A stretch of DNA of 64,000 nucleotides from Actinomadura sp. J1-007 (GTDB lineage: Bacteria > Actinomycetota > Actinomycetes > Streptosporangiales > Streptosporangiaceae). The translations under genes and the position numbers were made by a program. Below, piece after piece: positions 26,332-35,826 of this stretch; the first letter of the stretch is position 1; each line of letters opens with the position of its first letter. Location of the stretch: assembly GCF_009793335.1 (NCBI RefSeq), contig NZ_WING01000001.1:2480001-2544000 (forward strand), in the 5' to 3' direction. The notes beneath the pieces were generated by a model, which was not told where the DNA came from, ran no database searches, and saw nothing but the letters and a program-made list of their open reading frames with translations.

Positions 26332-28692
26332 GTTCGGCGGTCGCGGACTGGGCGGCGGCCGGGGGCACGGCGGATCGGGCAGGGGCCGGCACGGCCGCGG
26401 TCAGCATGGAGGGGGCCGTCAAGGAGGCCGCGGAGGGCGCGGAGCGGTCGGCGGTCCGATCGGCAGGATGGCGGGCTCCTCGTTCCGTACTCCGAGGGGG
26501 CGTGCGCACGGTGGAGGGCCTGGCGCTCCGCACGGTCGTGGCGGCACATCCTCTGGGCGGGGGCGCAGCAATCCGGCGCAGCGCCGGCACGGAAGCGATG
26601 CGAGCAACTCCCGGCCGAACCACACCAAGTCGACTACGCGAGATCCGATCGATGTCGTCACCGGCGAGGTGCTGCTGAGCCAGAACGATCTGGAGCTGCC
26701 GGGCGTTCTGCCGGTCGTGCTGACCCGCACGCATATCTCCAGCTATAGGGCCGGCCGGTGGTTCGGCAGGTCGTGGGCGTCGACGCTGGACCAGCACCTG
26801 GACGTGGACGCTGATGGCGTCCACTTCCTCGCGGACGACGGCACGGTCCTGAACTACCCACAGGCGTTGCTGCCGAACATCCAGTTCCGCCCGGCCTCCG
26901 GACCGCAGTGGTCCTTGCTGCTGACGTCCGAGGGCGACTACCGGCTGACCGATCCGCGGCAGGGCCACACCCTGCACTTCCCCGCCCCGGGCGACCGGCA
27001 CGGCTGGTCCCGGCTGCCGCTCACCGCGATCACCGACCGCAACGGCAACCGCGTCGATCTTCTCTACGAGGATCAGGTCCTGGTGGAGATCCGGCACTCC
27101 GGCGGGTACCGCGTCGCGGTCGACACCGCGCCGCTGGACGCGCCGGCCGGGGAGCGGCGCATCACCGCGCTGCGCTCGCTGGCCGAACAACCGGGCGGTG
27201 ATCCCGGTGGCGTCCCCCTGATGCGGTACGGATACGACGCCGACGGCCGTCTGGCCGAGGTCGTCAACTCCTCGGGGCATCCGCTGCGGTTCAGCTATGA
27301 AGAGGACAGGCTCACCGGCTGGGTCGACCGCAACGGCTTCTGGTACCGCTACGAGTACGACGAGGACGGCCGGGCGGTTCGCGGCGTCGGCAAGGACGAC
27401 CACCTGAGCGCGACGCTCTCGTACCGCCCCGACGATCGCACCACCGTCGTCACCGACTCGCTCGGCCACGCCACCATCTACCGCTACAACGAGCGTTTCC
27501 AGGTCGTCGAGGAAACAGACCCGCTCGGGGCGGTGACCACGTCCGAGTGGGACCCGTACGACCGGCTCCTGGCCCGAACGGACCCGCTGGGGCGGACCAC
27601 TCGGTACGACTACGACCAGCACGGCAACCTCACCTCGGTCTCGCGCCCCGACGGCACCCGCGCCGAGGTCGCCTACAACGACCTGAACCTCCCGGTCGAG
27701 ATCGTCGAGCCGGACGGGGCCACGTGGCGGCAGGCGTTCGACGCGCGCGGCAACCGGACGGAACTCGTCGACCCCGTCGGCGCGGTCACCCGTTACACCT
27801 ACGCGGACGGCGGCGGCCTGGCCTCGGTCACCGACCCGCTTGGCAACGTGACCCGCTGCGAGACCAACGCGGCGGGGCTCCCGACATCGTTCACCGACCC
27901 GCTCGGGGCCGTCACCCGCTACACCTACGACTCGCTGGGCCGGACCACAACGATCACCGACCCACTCGGCGGGACGGTGCGCTGCGGGCTGGACGTCGAG
28001 GGCCGGCCGCTGTGGCGCACGCTCGCGGACGGCACCACCGAGTACTGGCGGTACGACGCCGAAGGCAACCTCGTCGGGCACACCGACGCGGCCGGACAGG
28101 TCACCGCGCTGGAGATCGGTCCGTTCGACGAGGTGGTCACCCAGGTCAACCCGGACGGGACGCGCCTGCGATTCCGCTACGACACCGAACTGCGCCTGAC
28201 CTCGGTCACCAACGCGCAGGGACTGGTCTGGCGTTACGAACACGACCCGGCCGGGATGATCGTCGGTGAGCGGGATTTCAACGGCCGGTCGCTGACCTAC
28301 GCCTACGATCTCGCCGGGCAACTGGTCACCAGCACGAACGGTGTGGGTCAGACCACCACCTACACCTATGACGCCCTCGGCAACGTGCAGAAGAAGCACG
28401 CGGGCGACCGACTCACCGTCTACGAGTACGACCGGGGCGGGCGTCCGGTACGGATCGCGGGTGACGGCGCGGTACTGGGGTTCGCGTACGACCGACTCGG
28501 GCGGGTCACCACCGAGACCTGCGACGGCCGCAGCGTCACCTCCGTCTACGACGCGGCCGGCAACAGGGTGCGGCGCCGCACACCGTCCGGCGCGGAGAGC
28601 CACTGGTCGTACGACCCGACCGGGCGGCCCCTGAGCCTCGCCACGGCGGGCCAGACGATCCACTTCGTCCACGACGCGGCGGGACGCGAGAC
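26324..28692 (+). CDS. RHS/YD-repeat toxin shell, truncated
   Basis: From 26324 the frame has a Gly/Arg-rich lead, the DUF6531-type opening (DPIDVVTGEVLLSQNDLELPG), then about 20 YD repeats (RFSYEEDRLTGWVDRNGF, TRYDYDQHGNLTSVSRPDG, TRYTYDSLGRTTTITDPLGG and others). The shell should cocoon a C-terminal toxin. After HDAAGRET the core stops abruptly. The conserved RHS end (RYxxPDPLGLA) is missing and the next bases read as a toxin tip in another frame (+1). The frame itself continues as nonsense to 28852. So the locus is probably inactive, or rearranged with loss of about 400 core residues. A matching core remnant lies at 60726-60905. Confidence 0.85.
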
Positions 28693-28946
28693 TCAAGGGC
28701 GGGCATCGCATCCTTCCGGACGGAAGGATTCGTTACTATGGAAATATCACGCCGCCGCGCACCCCGGGCGAGATGGCCGGAAGGCGGGCGGTCCGGGAGT
28801 GGGATCCGACGACGGGGCGGAAACGGCTGTGGCACGAGACCGTCGACCATGAGGGACGGGTCCGCCAGGTGCGCCCAGAATTCAATAATGGAAAGAAGAC
28901 TCACTACATGTTCGACAGGAATGGCAGGTACACCGGAAAGTGGTAA
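28683..28946 (+). pseudogene. Displaced RHS C-terminal toxin tip
   Basis: In the frame +1 to the RHS core: KGGHRILPDGRIRYYGNITP, MAGRRAVREWDPTTGRKRLW, HETVDHEGRVRQVRPEF, KTHYMFDRNGRYTGKW and stop. This compact ~80-residue module has the look of a polymorphic-toxin tip (conserved His/Arg/Asp/Tyr), but I cannot assign its activity. Its stop overlaps the immunity gene start by 7 nt, the normal toxin-immunity layout. It has no start codon of its own near 28683, so it was part of a larger protein. Confidence 0.55.
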
Positions 28947-29215
28947 GCAATCCGGCACCAACCCGGCAGGAGGTGCGCGCCCTGCTGGAAGGGCTCGTGG
29001 CCGGCACCAGGACGCGGGAGGAGGCGAACGACTGGGCCGCCCCGTGGGTACGCGAGGATCCGGGCTATGCCGATGTCGAGGACGAGGCCGTGCTGAACGC
29101 CCTCGACAGGCTCTTCGGCGCCGATCTGCAGGAAGCGCCGGGCCAGTACCTGCACGGGACGGAAGACTTCCAGGCATGGCTGGCGGAGTTCGACGCCGAC
29201 TGCCAATCGCCCTGA
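28940..29215 (+). CDS. Putative immunity protein for the RHS toxin tip
   Basis: 91 residues from GTG 28940, overlapping the toxin tip stop. Acidic and helical: REEANDWAAPWVREDPGYAD, LNALDRLFGADLQEAPGQYL, EDFQAWLAEFDADC. Small acidic proteins at this position are typical immunity proteins that bind the cognate toxin tip. Intact, although the toxin shell is broken, so it may persist as an orphan immunity gene. Confidence 0.65.
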   Translation: MVSNPAPTRQEVRALLEGLVAGTRTREEANDWAAPWVREDPGYADVEDEAVLNALDRLFGADLQEAPGQYLHGTEDFQAWLAEFDADCQSP

Positions 29216-29535
29216 ACCCGTTCGGTTAGGAATGGTTTCGTCCGGTGCCCGTGATTTCAGCGATGCGAGCGCTTCCTTTGCGAAGTCCGTCGCTGCTCCA
29301 GTCTCCATCTAAAGACGGACCAGAGCGAATGCGCGCAGCACACGCCTGGCCACACTCGTCCTCGGCTTTCGAAGGGTCATGCGCTGACCACCAAAGCCGC
29401 GGTGTTCGCTCGTTGTTCGCTCGGCGGTCCCGAAACGGAACGGCACATTGCGGCATCATGCGGCATAGAAATGGCGCTTAATGTGGACGGAGCGGCACAG
29501 GATGGCATCGAGAGCACCGCCCTAATACAGGGGTA
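29216..29535. other. Gap between immunity gene and att copy 2, no gene seen
   Basis: 320 bp of mixed composition with no supported frame. It is the right end of the first tRNA-bounded interval. Confidence 0.4.
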
Positions 29536-29584
29536 CCGGACTTTTAATCCGTAGGTTGTGGGTTCGAGTCCCACACGACCCACC
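29536..29584 (+). repeat. att core copy 2 (partial tRNA-Lys, left end of the satellite)
   Basis: 49 bp identical to the 3' part of the tRNA-Lys gene (23608-23656). The bases before it do not form a D arm or acceptor, so it is an attachment site and not a tRNA gene. The integrase gene ends 75 bp to the right. Confidence 0.88.
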
Positions 29585-29658
29585 CAAGGGCCGCCTGACC
29601 TGCCGGTTCTCTAACGAGGGGGGTTCCGGTCCCCACTAGATCCCCACGATGTGGGGGA

Positions 29659-30858
29659 TCAAGCCGCCTTGATACGGCGGCGCGTCAGCGCCTTCCGCGC
29701 CACGTTCCGCCCCTGCTCAGAAGGGTCGGCGTACATGTCCAGCGTGATGCTGGCCTTGCTGTGCCCAAGGATGGCCTGGACAGTCTTGACGTCCACCCCG
29801 TCACCGATGAGGAGCGTTGCCAGGGTGTGGCGGAGCTGGTGGGGGGTGAGCTTGATCCCGGCGGCCTTGCATGCCCGGTTCCAGCGCCACCGGATGTACT
29901 CCCGTGTCACGGGCCTGCCGTCGTCGGTGGTGAAGATCAGCAGGACGGTACGGGTCTCCTCATCGCCGTTGCGGTAGCGGTAGGTGATCTCCGCTTCGAC
30001 TGGCGGATGGGCCTCCATGTAGGTCGTGAGCACGTTGGACAGGTGAGGCGTCAGGACGGCCGTCCGGACTCCCGCCTCTGTCTTGGGCTCCTTGAGATAG
30101 AACTCTTTGGTCTCGCGGCGCTGGGCCATCTGACGGTCAAGGGGGATGTCCCCAGACTCCGAATCGACCTGGTCTACGCACAGCCCCCGCCCCTCTGATA
30201 TTCGTGCGCCCGTCTCGGCGAGCGTGGTGAAGAACGCTTTGAGCAACGGATCGACGCTCAGCGCCTTCTCGGCTGCTGCGAACTCCGCCTTGCTCAGCGA
30301 CTTGGGCTTTCGGGCGGGCCGTACCGGCAGGTTGAGCCCTACCTTCGGGTCTTTGCGAACGATCACGTCCTTGTTGATCGCGTCGCGGAGAATGGCGCAG
30401 ACCAGGCGGAAGTACAGTTTCGGCTGGTTGCCCATGGCCACGATGCCGTTGACGAGATCCTGGAGCACCTTCGGCGTCAGCGCCGAGAGCGGCTTTTCAC
30501 CGATCAGCTTGTTGACCGTGTTGAGCTGGGATTGGTAGGTCTGATAGCTGCTGTCGGGGTCGATGTCATGCTTAGAGGCCAACCAGGCAGCGGAGTAGTC
30601 CTTGAACAGGACTGCACCCTTTTTGCGGTCCACGTAGTTTCCTTCGCGGCGCTGGGTACGAATACGGTCTCGCTCCGCCCGGACGTATTCGAGGTCTTCG
30701 GAAGGCTTGACTCGCGCCTCCTTGCCGTCGATGGTGGTCCGCCAGCCGTAGACCTTGACGGGTCGGCCGTTGGAGTTTTTGGCCTTCTCGCCGTTGCGGT
30801 TGCGCTTGTACCGCCATGAGATGCCGTCGGGGGTCTTGCCTTCCCAGTTGTCAGCCAC
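29659..30858 (-). CDS. int: Tyrosine integrase of the element
   Basis: 399 residues. It has an N-terminal arm-binding AP2-like part, a SAM-like core-binding domain (about 95-190: FKDYSAAWLASKHDIDPDSS) and the catalytic domain with Arg in AETGARISEGRGL, HxxR in LTPHQLRHTLATLL, His in AILGHSKASITLD and the nucleophile Tyr in LDMYADPSEQGR. It should recombine at the 3' end of tRNA-Lys; its gene lies beside att copy 2, as expected. The excisionase gene is 51 bp upstream. Confidence 0.95.
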   Translation of the reverse strand: MADNWEGKTPDGISWRYKRNRNGEKAKNSNGRPVKVYGWRTTIDGKEARVKPSEDLEYVRAERDRIRTQRREGNYVDRKKGAVLFKDYSAAWLASKHDIDPDSSYQTYQSQLNTVNKLIGEKPLSALTPKVLQDLVNGIVAMGNQPKLYFRLVCAILRDAINKDVIVRKDPKVGLNLPVRPARKPKSLSKAEFAAAEKALSVDPLLKAFFTTLAETGARISEGRGLCVDQVDSESGDIPLDRQMAQRRETKEFYLKEPKTEAGVRTAVLTPHLSNVLTTYMEAHPPVEAEITYRYRNGDEETRTVLLIFTTDDGRPVTREYIRWRWNRACKAAGIKLTPHQLRHTLATLLIGDGVDVKTVQAILGHSKASITLDMYADPSEQGRNVARKALTRRRIKAA

Positions 30859-30909
30859 CGTTTCTACCTTCCATGTGGGCCGGTCGTGGGTGCGGGATGG
30901 GCGGTGTGG

Positions 30910-31158
30910 TTAGGCGGCGCGCTGGCCGGTGAGCCATTGGTCAAGGTCGGTGCGGCGGGCGCGGAGTTGGTTGCCGACTTTGAAGAACGGCAGTTCGCGG
31001 CGGTGGTCATAGACCCATGAGGTCTTCACGTTCAGATAGGCCGCGACGGCGGGGACGTCCATGAGGGGTTCGGGGGTGTCGGGGACGGGGGTGAGGTGGC
31101 GCAAGGTGGCTTCCTTGGGTGTGGTGGGTTCGGGCAGGGTGCCGCCCCGGCCCGGCAT
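30910..31158 (-). CDS. xis: Excisionase / MerR-like helix-turn-helix protein
   Basis: 82 residues with a winged-helix excisionase domain: LMDVPAVAAYLNVKTSWVYDHRR, LPFFKVGNQLRARRTDLDQWL. Proteins of this kind bend DNA at att sites and steer the integrase toward excision. The start could be 31158 or the ATG at the LMDVP segment. It is adjacent to int. Confidence 0.85.
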   Translation of the reverse strand: MPGRGGTLPEPTTPKEATLRHLTPVPDTPEPLMDVPAVAAYLNVKTSWVYDHRRELPFFKVGNQLRARRTDLDQWLTGQRAA

Positions 31159-31186
31159 AGGCCGGGGCGGCAGAGAACGGGAAGGG

Positions 31187-32870
31187 TCAGGCGGCGGTGG
31201 GGATGCCCGTGCCTTCCAGGTCCAGGGTTTGCTGGACCGGGTCCAGCAGGGACCGCCGTTCGTCGGCGGGGAGGCTGGCCAGCAGGGTCCGCAGGTCCGC
31301 GACCGTCAGCGGCGCGGGCGCGGCCTTCTTGCGCTTCTTCTTGGCCTTCTTCGCCTTGGCCTTCTTGGGCTTGTCGGCCTTGGGCGTTCCGGCGTCCAGC
31401 AGGGCGCGGAAGGCGTCCACCCCAAGCGGCTTGTCCGGCAGGGTCGCGGCGACTTCCGCGACCGGGTCCGCAACGGTCTGCGGGGCGGGTTCCGGCTCCG
31501 GTACGGGGGTAGGAGTCGGGCCGTACATGGCTTCTTCGAGCGCGGCCAACTCCTCGGGCCCGGAGTCGGGTACGTCACCGTTTTCCCGTACGTCCCCGCC
31601 CGGTACGTCATCCTGCGCAGCGGCCCCGGAGTCCTCGACGGTGGCCGTGACCGTGACGTCTTCGACGTCGATCACGACCGGTTCGGTGTAGGTGAAGATG
31701 TCGGCGCGGCGTCCGCCGGTGTAGGGGCCCTGCCCGACGCTGAGAGTCGGGCTGTTGGCCACGATCAGGTCGAGCGCTTCGCGCTTGATCCCGTACTTCT
31801 TCAGGATCTCGGTGGACGTCCGGCCGCGTTCCCCCGCTTCCCGGATGAACGCCTCAATGCGGACCGGGAGGTCCCCGCCTTCGGACTGGGCGTCCGGAAG
31901 GACGTGGGTCACGGTCTCAACCATGTAGGTGACCAGGGCGGTAGCGGCGTCCAAGTCGCACACGTGGATCTCATCGCGCCCGGAAGCCAGCGCATACAGG
32001 GCCGCGAGCCGCAGCATGTAGCCAAGCGCCCTTTCGGCGTACTGGGCCAGTGCTTCGGTGCCGAGCGTGAGGGCTTCCACGATCGGGCGGTGCTTGTCCT
32101 CGAAGACGTCTTCGACCGTCGCGGGCATGGTCACCTCAGAGACGTTCACCGCGTAGGCGACAATCTCCCGCAGCTTGCGCGCGAGCTTGACCACGACATC
32201 CGAAGGCGTCCGCGCCTTCGACAGGCGGACCTTCTTCGTTCGCTCGACATACACCGGAAAGAACCGGTTGTAGGTGCCGCCGGTCGCATCCTTGGTTCCG
32301 GAGATCGCCGCCCAGTTCTTCGGCTGAACATGCATCACCATCCCCAGGTGCGGACGCTTCACGACGACCTGACCTTGCTTGGTGATGTTGGCCAGCGTCG
32401 ACCCGTCCCATGCCTTGCGGAACGCCACCCCCAGCGTCTTCGAGCGCTTGGCAGCGTCGATCAGGTTGTCTCCTTCTTCCTCAACGAGGAAGACCGGAGA
32501 GGCCACGTCACCCACGGCCAGCGCATCCAGAGTGGACGTGAAGCCCTCCCCAGTACGCGGGCACCCTTCGGACCTGCGAGGTGTCCATGAAGCCCGCGTA
32601 GGCGACGCTGAGAACCTGCATCGCCGCGCCGTGCGCGGTCCCCTTACGGCCCTTCCCGGTCGGGCCCACCAGGACGGGCCAGAACCCCAACGGTTGGGTC
32701 TTGCCGTGCGCCACCTTGACGTCGTGGCCGATCACCGCAGAGAACGCGCTGAGAAGCGTGACCAGCACGCCGACGCGGTCGCCTTCGGTGTGCGGGTCGA
32801 TCGCTGCGGTGATCTTCCCGAACGGCCCGACGTACACAGCATCGGACACAACGGGGCGGTTGGAGGACAT
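31187..32870 (-). CDS. DUF3987/YfjI-like replication ATPase, frame interrupted near 32540-32590
   Basis: ATG 32870 (RBS GGGAGT) reads MSSNRPVVSDAVYVGPFGKI and reaches the Walker A motif VLVGPTGKGRKGTAHGAA. The frame is then lost near 32540-32590. The other frame continues RTGEGFTSTLDALAVGDVAS, with a Walker B-like VFLVEEEGDN and a helicase-type C-half (VMHVQPKNWAAISGTKDATG). It ends in a Lys/Ala-rich tail (KADKPKKAKAKKAKKKRKKA). Joined length is about 560 residues. Such proteins replace primase-helicases in integrative elements. Repair needs one base removed (or two added), unlike the other breaks here, so real inactivation is possible. Confidence 0.65.
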
Positions 32871-32888
32871 GAGAGACTCCCTGTGTTG

Positions 32889-32929
32889 GCCCCACAGCGG
32901 CTTCTTTGGCGAGATGGACGCTGTGGGGC
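32889..32929. promoter_or_regulatory. 11-bp inverted repeat upstream of the replication gene
   Basis: GCCCCACAGCG and CGCTGTGGGGC flank 19 nt, starting 19 bp upstream of the replication ATPase start. It could be an operator, an attenuator or part of an origin. Confidence 0.45.
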
Positions 32930-33437
32930 TGGCCTATGTCTGGCCCAACTTCTTCCTTCCAGTACTTCGCCTCCTTGCGTGCTGCCCGCACAGAGTGGGG
33001 AAGCGGGGGAGCGGAGAGTTGGAGGAGCGGGAAGTTGGGGGCTCAGCGAGTGGAGCGGCTGAGCGGAGCCACAACGTAAAGCCGTTCTTCGGGAATGCGC
33101 AAGCCGCATGCTCAGCGAATGAGAGTGCCAGCCACGCGAAAGCGCAGCTAGGCGCGGCTTTCAAACTTCTTGAGATTGATGAGTGCAGAGCAGTGGTGAG
33201 CAACGAGCGATAGCAAGAAGTGGCAGCGGGCAGTGAAGAGCGAGTGCACGGGCCGTGTGGGGCTTTCTTCTTACTTCGAGCATGTGATGGCCCCGGGGGA
33301 TACCCAGTTCGCTCACGTATGCGGGATAGGTACGTCTCCCCTCTCCGCCTCTTGCAAGTTTGAGAACTTTTTGATCGCCAAGAATTGGGCTTTTCTCGGG
33401 GCGACCGAAAGAAACAAGCTTACTGAACGGCTGGTGA
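32930..33437. other. Gene-free, lower-GC stretch of the element
   Basis: About 500 bp with AT-richer composition and no supported frame, between the replication gene and the Cys-rich gene. A possible replication origin or promoter region; nothing specific can be shown. Confidence 0.35.
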
Positions 33438-33728
33438 TCAGATGGGGTTGTGGACGGCGCACCATCCGGTGGTCACGCATGGGCTGTCGGGTGATGTGCA
33501 GGCGGAGAACTCCAGCCCCACGCCCATGGTGTGGTCCTGGTTGACCTTGAGCGTCGCGCAGGGCGCCTGCCCGCATGGCTGGCCGTAGTGGGGAGCCCTC
33601 GGGCCCCGGAAGGTGCCACAGAAGCATTCAGCGTCGCTTGAGGTGTCCCGCTCACGCTTCCATTTCCCGCCCTTGCGTTTGCGGTGTCGCGCACGCTCCG
33701 ACGGCGTGTTTCCGTAGCTTCGTCCCAT
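33438..33728 (-). CDS. Small Cys-rich hypothetical protein
   Basis: 96 residues. A basic N-terminus (ERARHRKRKGGKWKRER) precedes a Cys/His-rich half (AECFCGTFRGPRAPHYG, QPCGQAPC, FSACTSPDSPC, GWCAVHNP) that could bind one or two zinc ions. No family recognised. It starts 2 bp after the terminase small subunit stop, so it is likely cotranscribed with it. Confidence 0.6.
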   Translation of the reverse strand: MGRSYGNTPSERARHRKRKGGKWKRERDTSSDAECFCGTFRGPRAPHYGQPCGQAPCATLKVNQDHTMGVGLEFSACTSPDSPCVTTGWCAVHNPI

Positions 33729-33730
33729 GG

Positions 33731-34012
33731 CTATCCTTCCTCCGGAAGGTCCAACGCGGCGAGGGTCTTGAGGAACAGGCTCCGTGCGTCCTTGAGAGCC
33801 GTGTCAGCAGGGTGACGCTTGACGTTCCCACCCTGGAGACTCACCACGTACCCATCGGCCCGCAGAATCGCTTGTAGCGCTTCCACCTGATCGGCCAGGC
33901 GGCACGCTTCGATGAGCAGATGCCGTTTCTCGGCCTGAGGCTCCCCATATTCCTGGGTGATGTCCTCCCAGAGCGCTAGACCGCGCTGGCCGAAGTCTTG
34001 TCCATCGGCCAC
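33731..34012 (-). CDS. P27-type phage terminase small subunit
   Basis: 93 residues from GTG 34012, with AGGAG 8 bp upstream. Pattern of actinobacterial P27-family terminase small subunits: GQRGLALWEDITQEYGEPQA, LLIEACRLADQVEALQAIL, then a Gly turn (VVSLQGGNVKRHPADTALKD) and a final helix (SLFLKTLAALDL). Terminase small subunits select DNA for packaging. In a satellite a private TerS would redirect helper packaging. No large terminase is present in the element. Confidence 0.7.
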   Translation of the reverse strand: MADGQDFGQRGLALWEDITQEYGEPQAEKRHLLIEACRLADQVEALQAILRADGYVVSLQGGNVKRHPADTALKDARSLFLKTLAALDLPEEG

Positions 34013-34048
34013 GTCAGGTACTCCTTTCGTAAGAAGCCGAACCAAGCG

Positions 34049-34072
34049 CCGGCCCCGGCGTTCCGGGGCCGG
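34049..34072 (-). terminator. Hairpin between capsid and terminase genes
   Basis: A perfect 10-bp stem (CCGGCCCCGG / CCGGGGCCGG) with a 4-nt loop, downstream of the capsid gene. It may end or attenuate capsid transcription. Confidence 0.55.
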
Positions 34073-34184
34073 ACGCTCGGGTGTGGTCAGCCGGTTCCGC
34101 CGTGTTCGTGCTTGGCGCAGAACACTTCGGCGGGGAGCCGTTTGAGGCAGTAGCGGCACCGCCGCCAGGGACTTGGCCGGAAGA

Positions 34185-35123
34185 TCAGGCGGCCCACTTC
34201 ACCGCCGCCTTGATCAGGCCCTTGGACGGCTTGGACTCATCGAAGCTCTTGCCGTCGGCCGTGACGGTGTCCAGTTCGGGGAACCGGACAACCTTGGCTC
34301 CATAGACGTTCAGGGCGTCGATCTGGTCGCGGCGGAACTTCTCCACCGGCTGGTCACGGAACCCCAGGAACTGCTGGGCGAAGGTGGTGAACTCCCGCTG
34401 CCCGGCGACGAAATCCATCCCGGCGGGCATGTTGGTCGTGGTGAGGATCGTGAAGCCCGCCAGGCGGGCGATCACGCCGTTCTTGGTCGCACCGTCCTCG
34501 CCGTAGGCCGAGGCGTTCGCCACGGCCTCAGCCCGGACCAGATACCGCTTGGCCTTCGGGGAGACCACCACATAGCGGCCGTCCGGCGGGGCGTCAGTGG
34601 AGTCGAGCTGTTCCATCGCATCGAAGATCGCTTCGAGCAACGCCTCGCCCTTCTCGACCGGCGCGGTCACCTTCGACAGGTCCAGCGCGGGGGCGTAGGC
34701 CGTCGCGCTGGTGGCGATGACGCCACCGACGAAGGTGTCCACCGACTTGGCCAAGCTCAGGATCGCGCGCTTGATGGCGGGCGAGTCCAGCGCTCCGGCG
34801 GCCTGGGCCCGCTCGATGTCGCGAACGAAGAAGGCGACATAGTCGGCTTCTGAAATTAGGAGCTTTTGAGCGATGGTCTTGAGGTCCTGAATGTCCATGC
34901 CCTTGGTGTCGTCGTACCTGCCGACCTCGGGCGCGATCATCGCATTGATGGCGACGGTGTCGCCCTGGGCCTGGATGTCGCCCTCATAGTCGCGGTTGGC
35001 GACCAGCGGGGACGCGAACACCAACTGGGCGTCCAGACCCACGACCAGTTCGGCATTCCAGATCTCCGGGATAAACGTGGAAGTCCCGTCGTTGGTGTAG
35101 ACGGGGGTCGGGTTGATAGCCAT
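34185..35123 (-). CDS. Phage major capsid protein
   Basis: 312 residues from ATG 35123 (MAINPTPVYTNDGTSTFIPE), with AGGAGA upstream. It follows the pattern of actinophage coat proteins of the P22-gp5/HK97 fold: IWNAELVVGLDAQLVFASPL, YEGDIQAQGDTVAINAMI, DIQDLKTIAQKLLISEADYV, DGRYVVVSPKAKRYLVRAEA, and a C-terminal FLGFRDQPVEKFRRDQIDAL strand-helix. It should assemble the icosahedral shell. No protease or scaffold gene is seen. Its presence in an element without portal or tail genes is the main reason for calling the element a satellite. Confidence 0.75.
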   Translation of the reverse strand: MAINPTPVYTNDGTSTFIPEIWNAELVVGLDAQLVFASPLVANRDYEGDIQAQGDTVAINAMIAPEVGRYDDTKGMDIQDLKTIAQKLLISEADYVAFFVRDIERAQAAGALDSPAIKRAILSLAKSVDTFVGGVIATSATAYAPALDLSKVTAPVEKGEALLEAIFDAMEQLDSTDAPPDGRYVVVSPKAKRYLVRAEAVANASAYGEDGATKNGVIARLAGFTILTTTNMPAGMDFVAGQREFTTFAQQFLGFRDQPVEKFRRDQIDALNVYGAKVVRFPELDTVTADGKSFDESKPSKGLIKAAVKWAA

Positions 35124-35735
35124 GCGGTAGTGATCTCCTTGCAAGGACCAGGGGCGGTGGCACGCCGACCCTGGAAACGAAAAAGGGCCCCGGTCGGGAC
35201 CCTTGGGAACCTGCCACAGCAACCAAGAACCCCGGCCGGGGCCGGAGACACCACCGGGTGAGGTGGTGAAGTTCGTGAACATGGCAGGTTCAACGGGCTT
35301 CCGCAGACATCAGCCGCGGAAGTTGAAAGAAGGCCCACCGCAAGCGGTGAGCCCTAGGGGCCGGCCGATGACTCGGCTGGTCCTCCTAGAAGGAAGACGG
35401 GAAGTAGGTTGGCCAACGGCCACAAGGAGGCCGCTTGGGCAGAAGAACAGTCGGACGGCTGACGACGCCTCCGGTGATACCCCCTTCGGCATATAAATAG
35501 ATGTGTGCAAATCGCCGAAACCGGCACACCTAGAGGGTGTGACTCCGGTCATAGCCTGAGGAGTGGAGGGCTATGGAGCCCTCCACCACCGGTTCCCCTA
35601 CTCATATAGATGTGCCGTGGAACAGAACCTGCGGCACGAAGTTGCCGTGAACTGCCTCACAGTCCATGAGTCTCATGGCCTGCCGATCACGGCAGGTAGA
35701 ACCATGCTTCTCCACCTGTAGTTACCAGTTTAGTT
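35124..35735. other. Capsid upstream region, several hairpins, no gene seen
   Basis: About 610 bp likely to contain the capsid promoter and a structured leader. AAAAAGGGCCCCGGTCGGGA followed by CCCTT, and CCCCGGCCGGGG, lie just upstream of the capsid start and could form attenuator hairpins. No frame is supported. Confidence 0.4.
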
Positions 35736-35761
35736 CCGGGACCCGGTGTTCCGGGTCCCGG
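35736..35761 (-). terminator. Hairpin downstream of the DPF-motif protein gene
   Basis: A perfect 11-bp stem (CCGGGACCCGG / CCGGGTCCCGG) with the loop TGTT, 66 bp beyond the stop of the minus-strand gene ending at 35827. Confidence 0.65.
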
Positions 35762-35826
35762 GTTCAGGTGTTATGGGTTACGGGTTAGGTCATGTCCGCA
35801 TGACAGTCACAGACCATTCGAGGCCG

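Noticed and set aside
29536..29584. Second tRNA-Lys gene
   Set aside because: Only the 3' half of the tRNA is present; acceptor 5' strand and D arm are missing. It is an att site. The same applies to 40589-40629.
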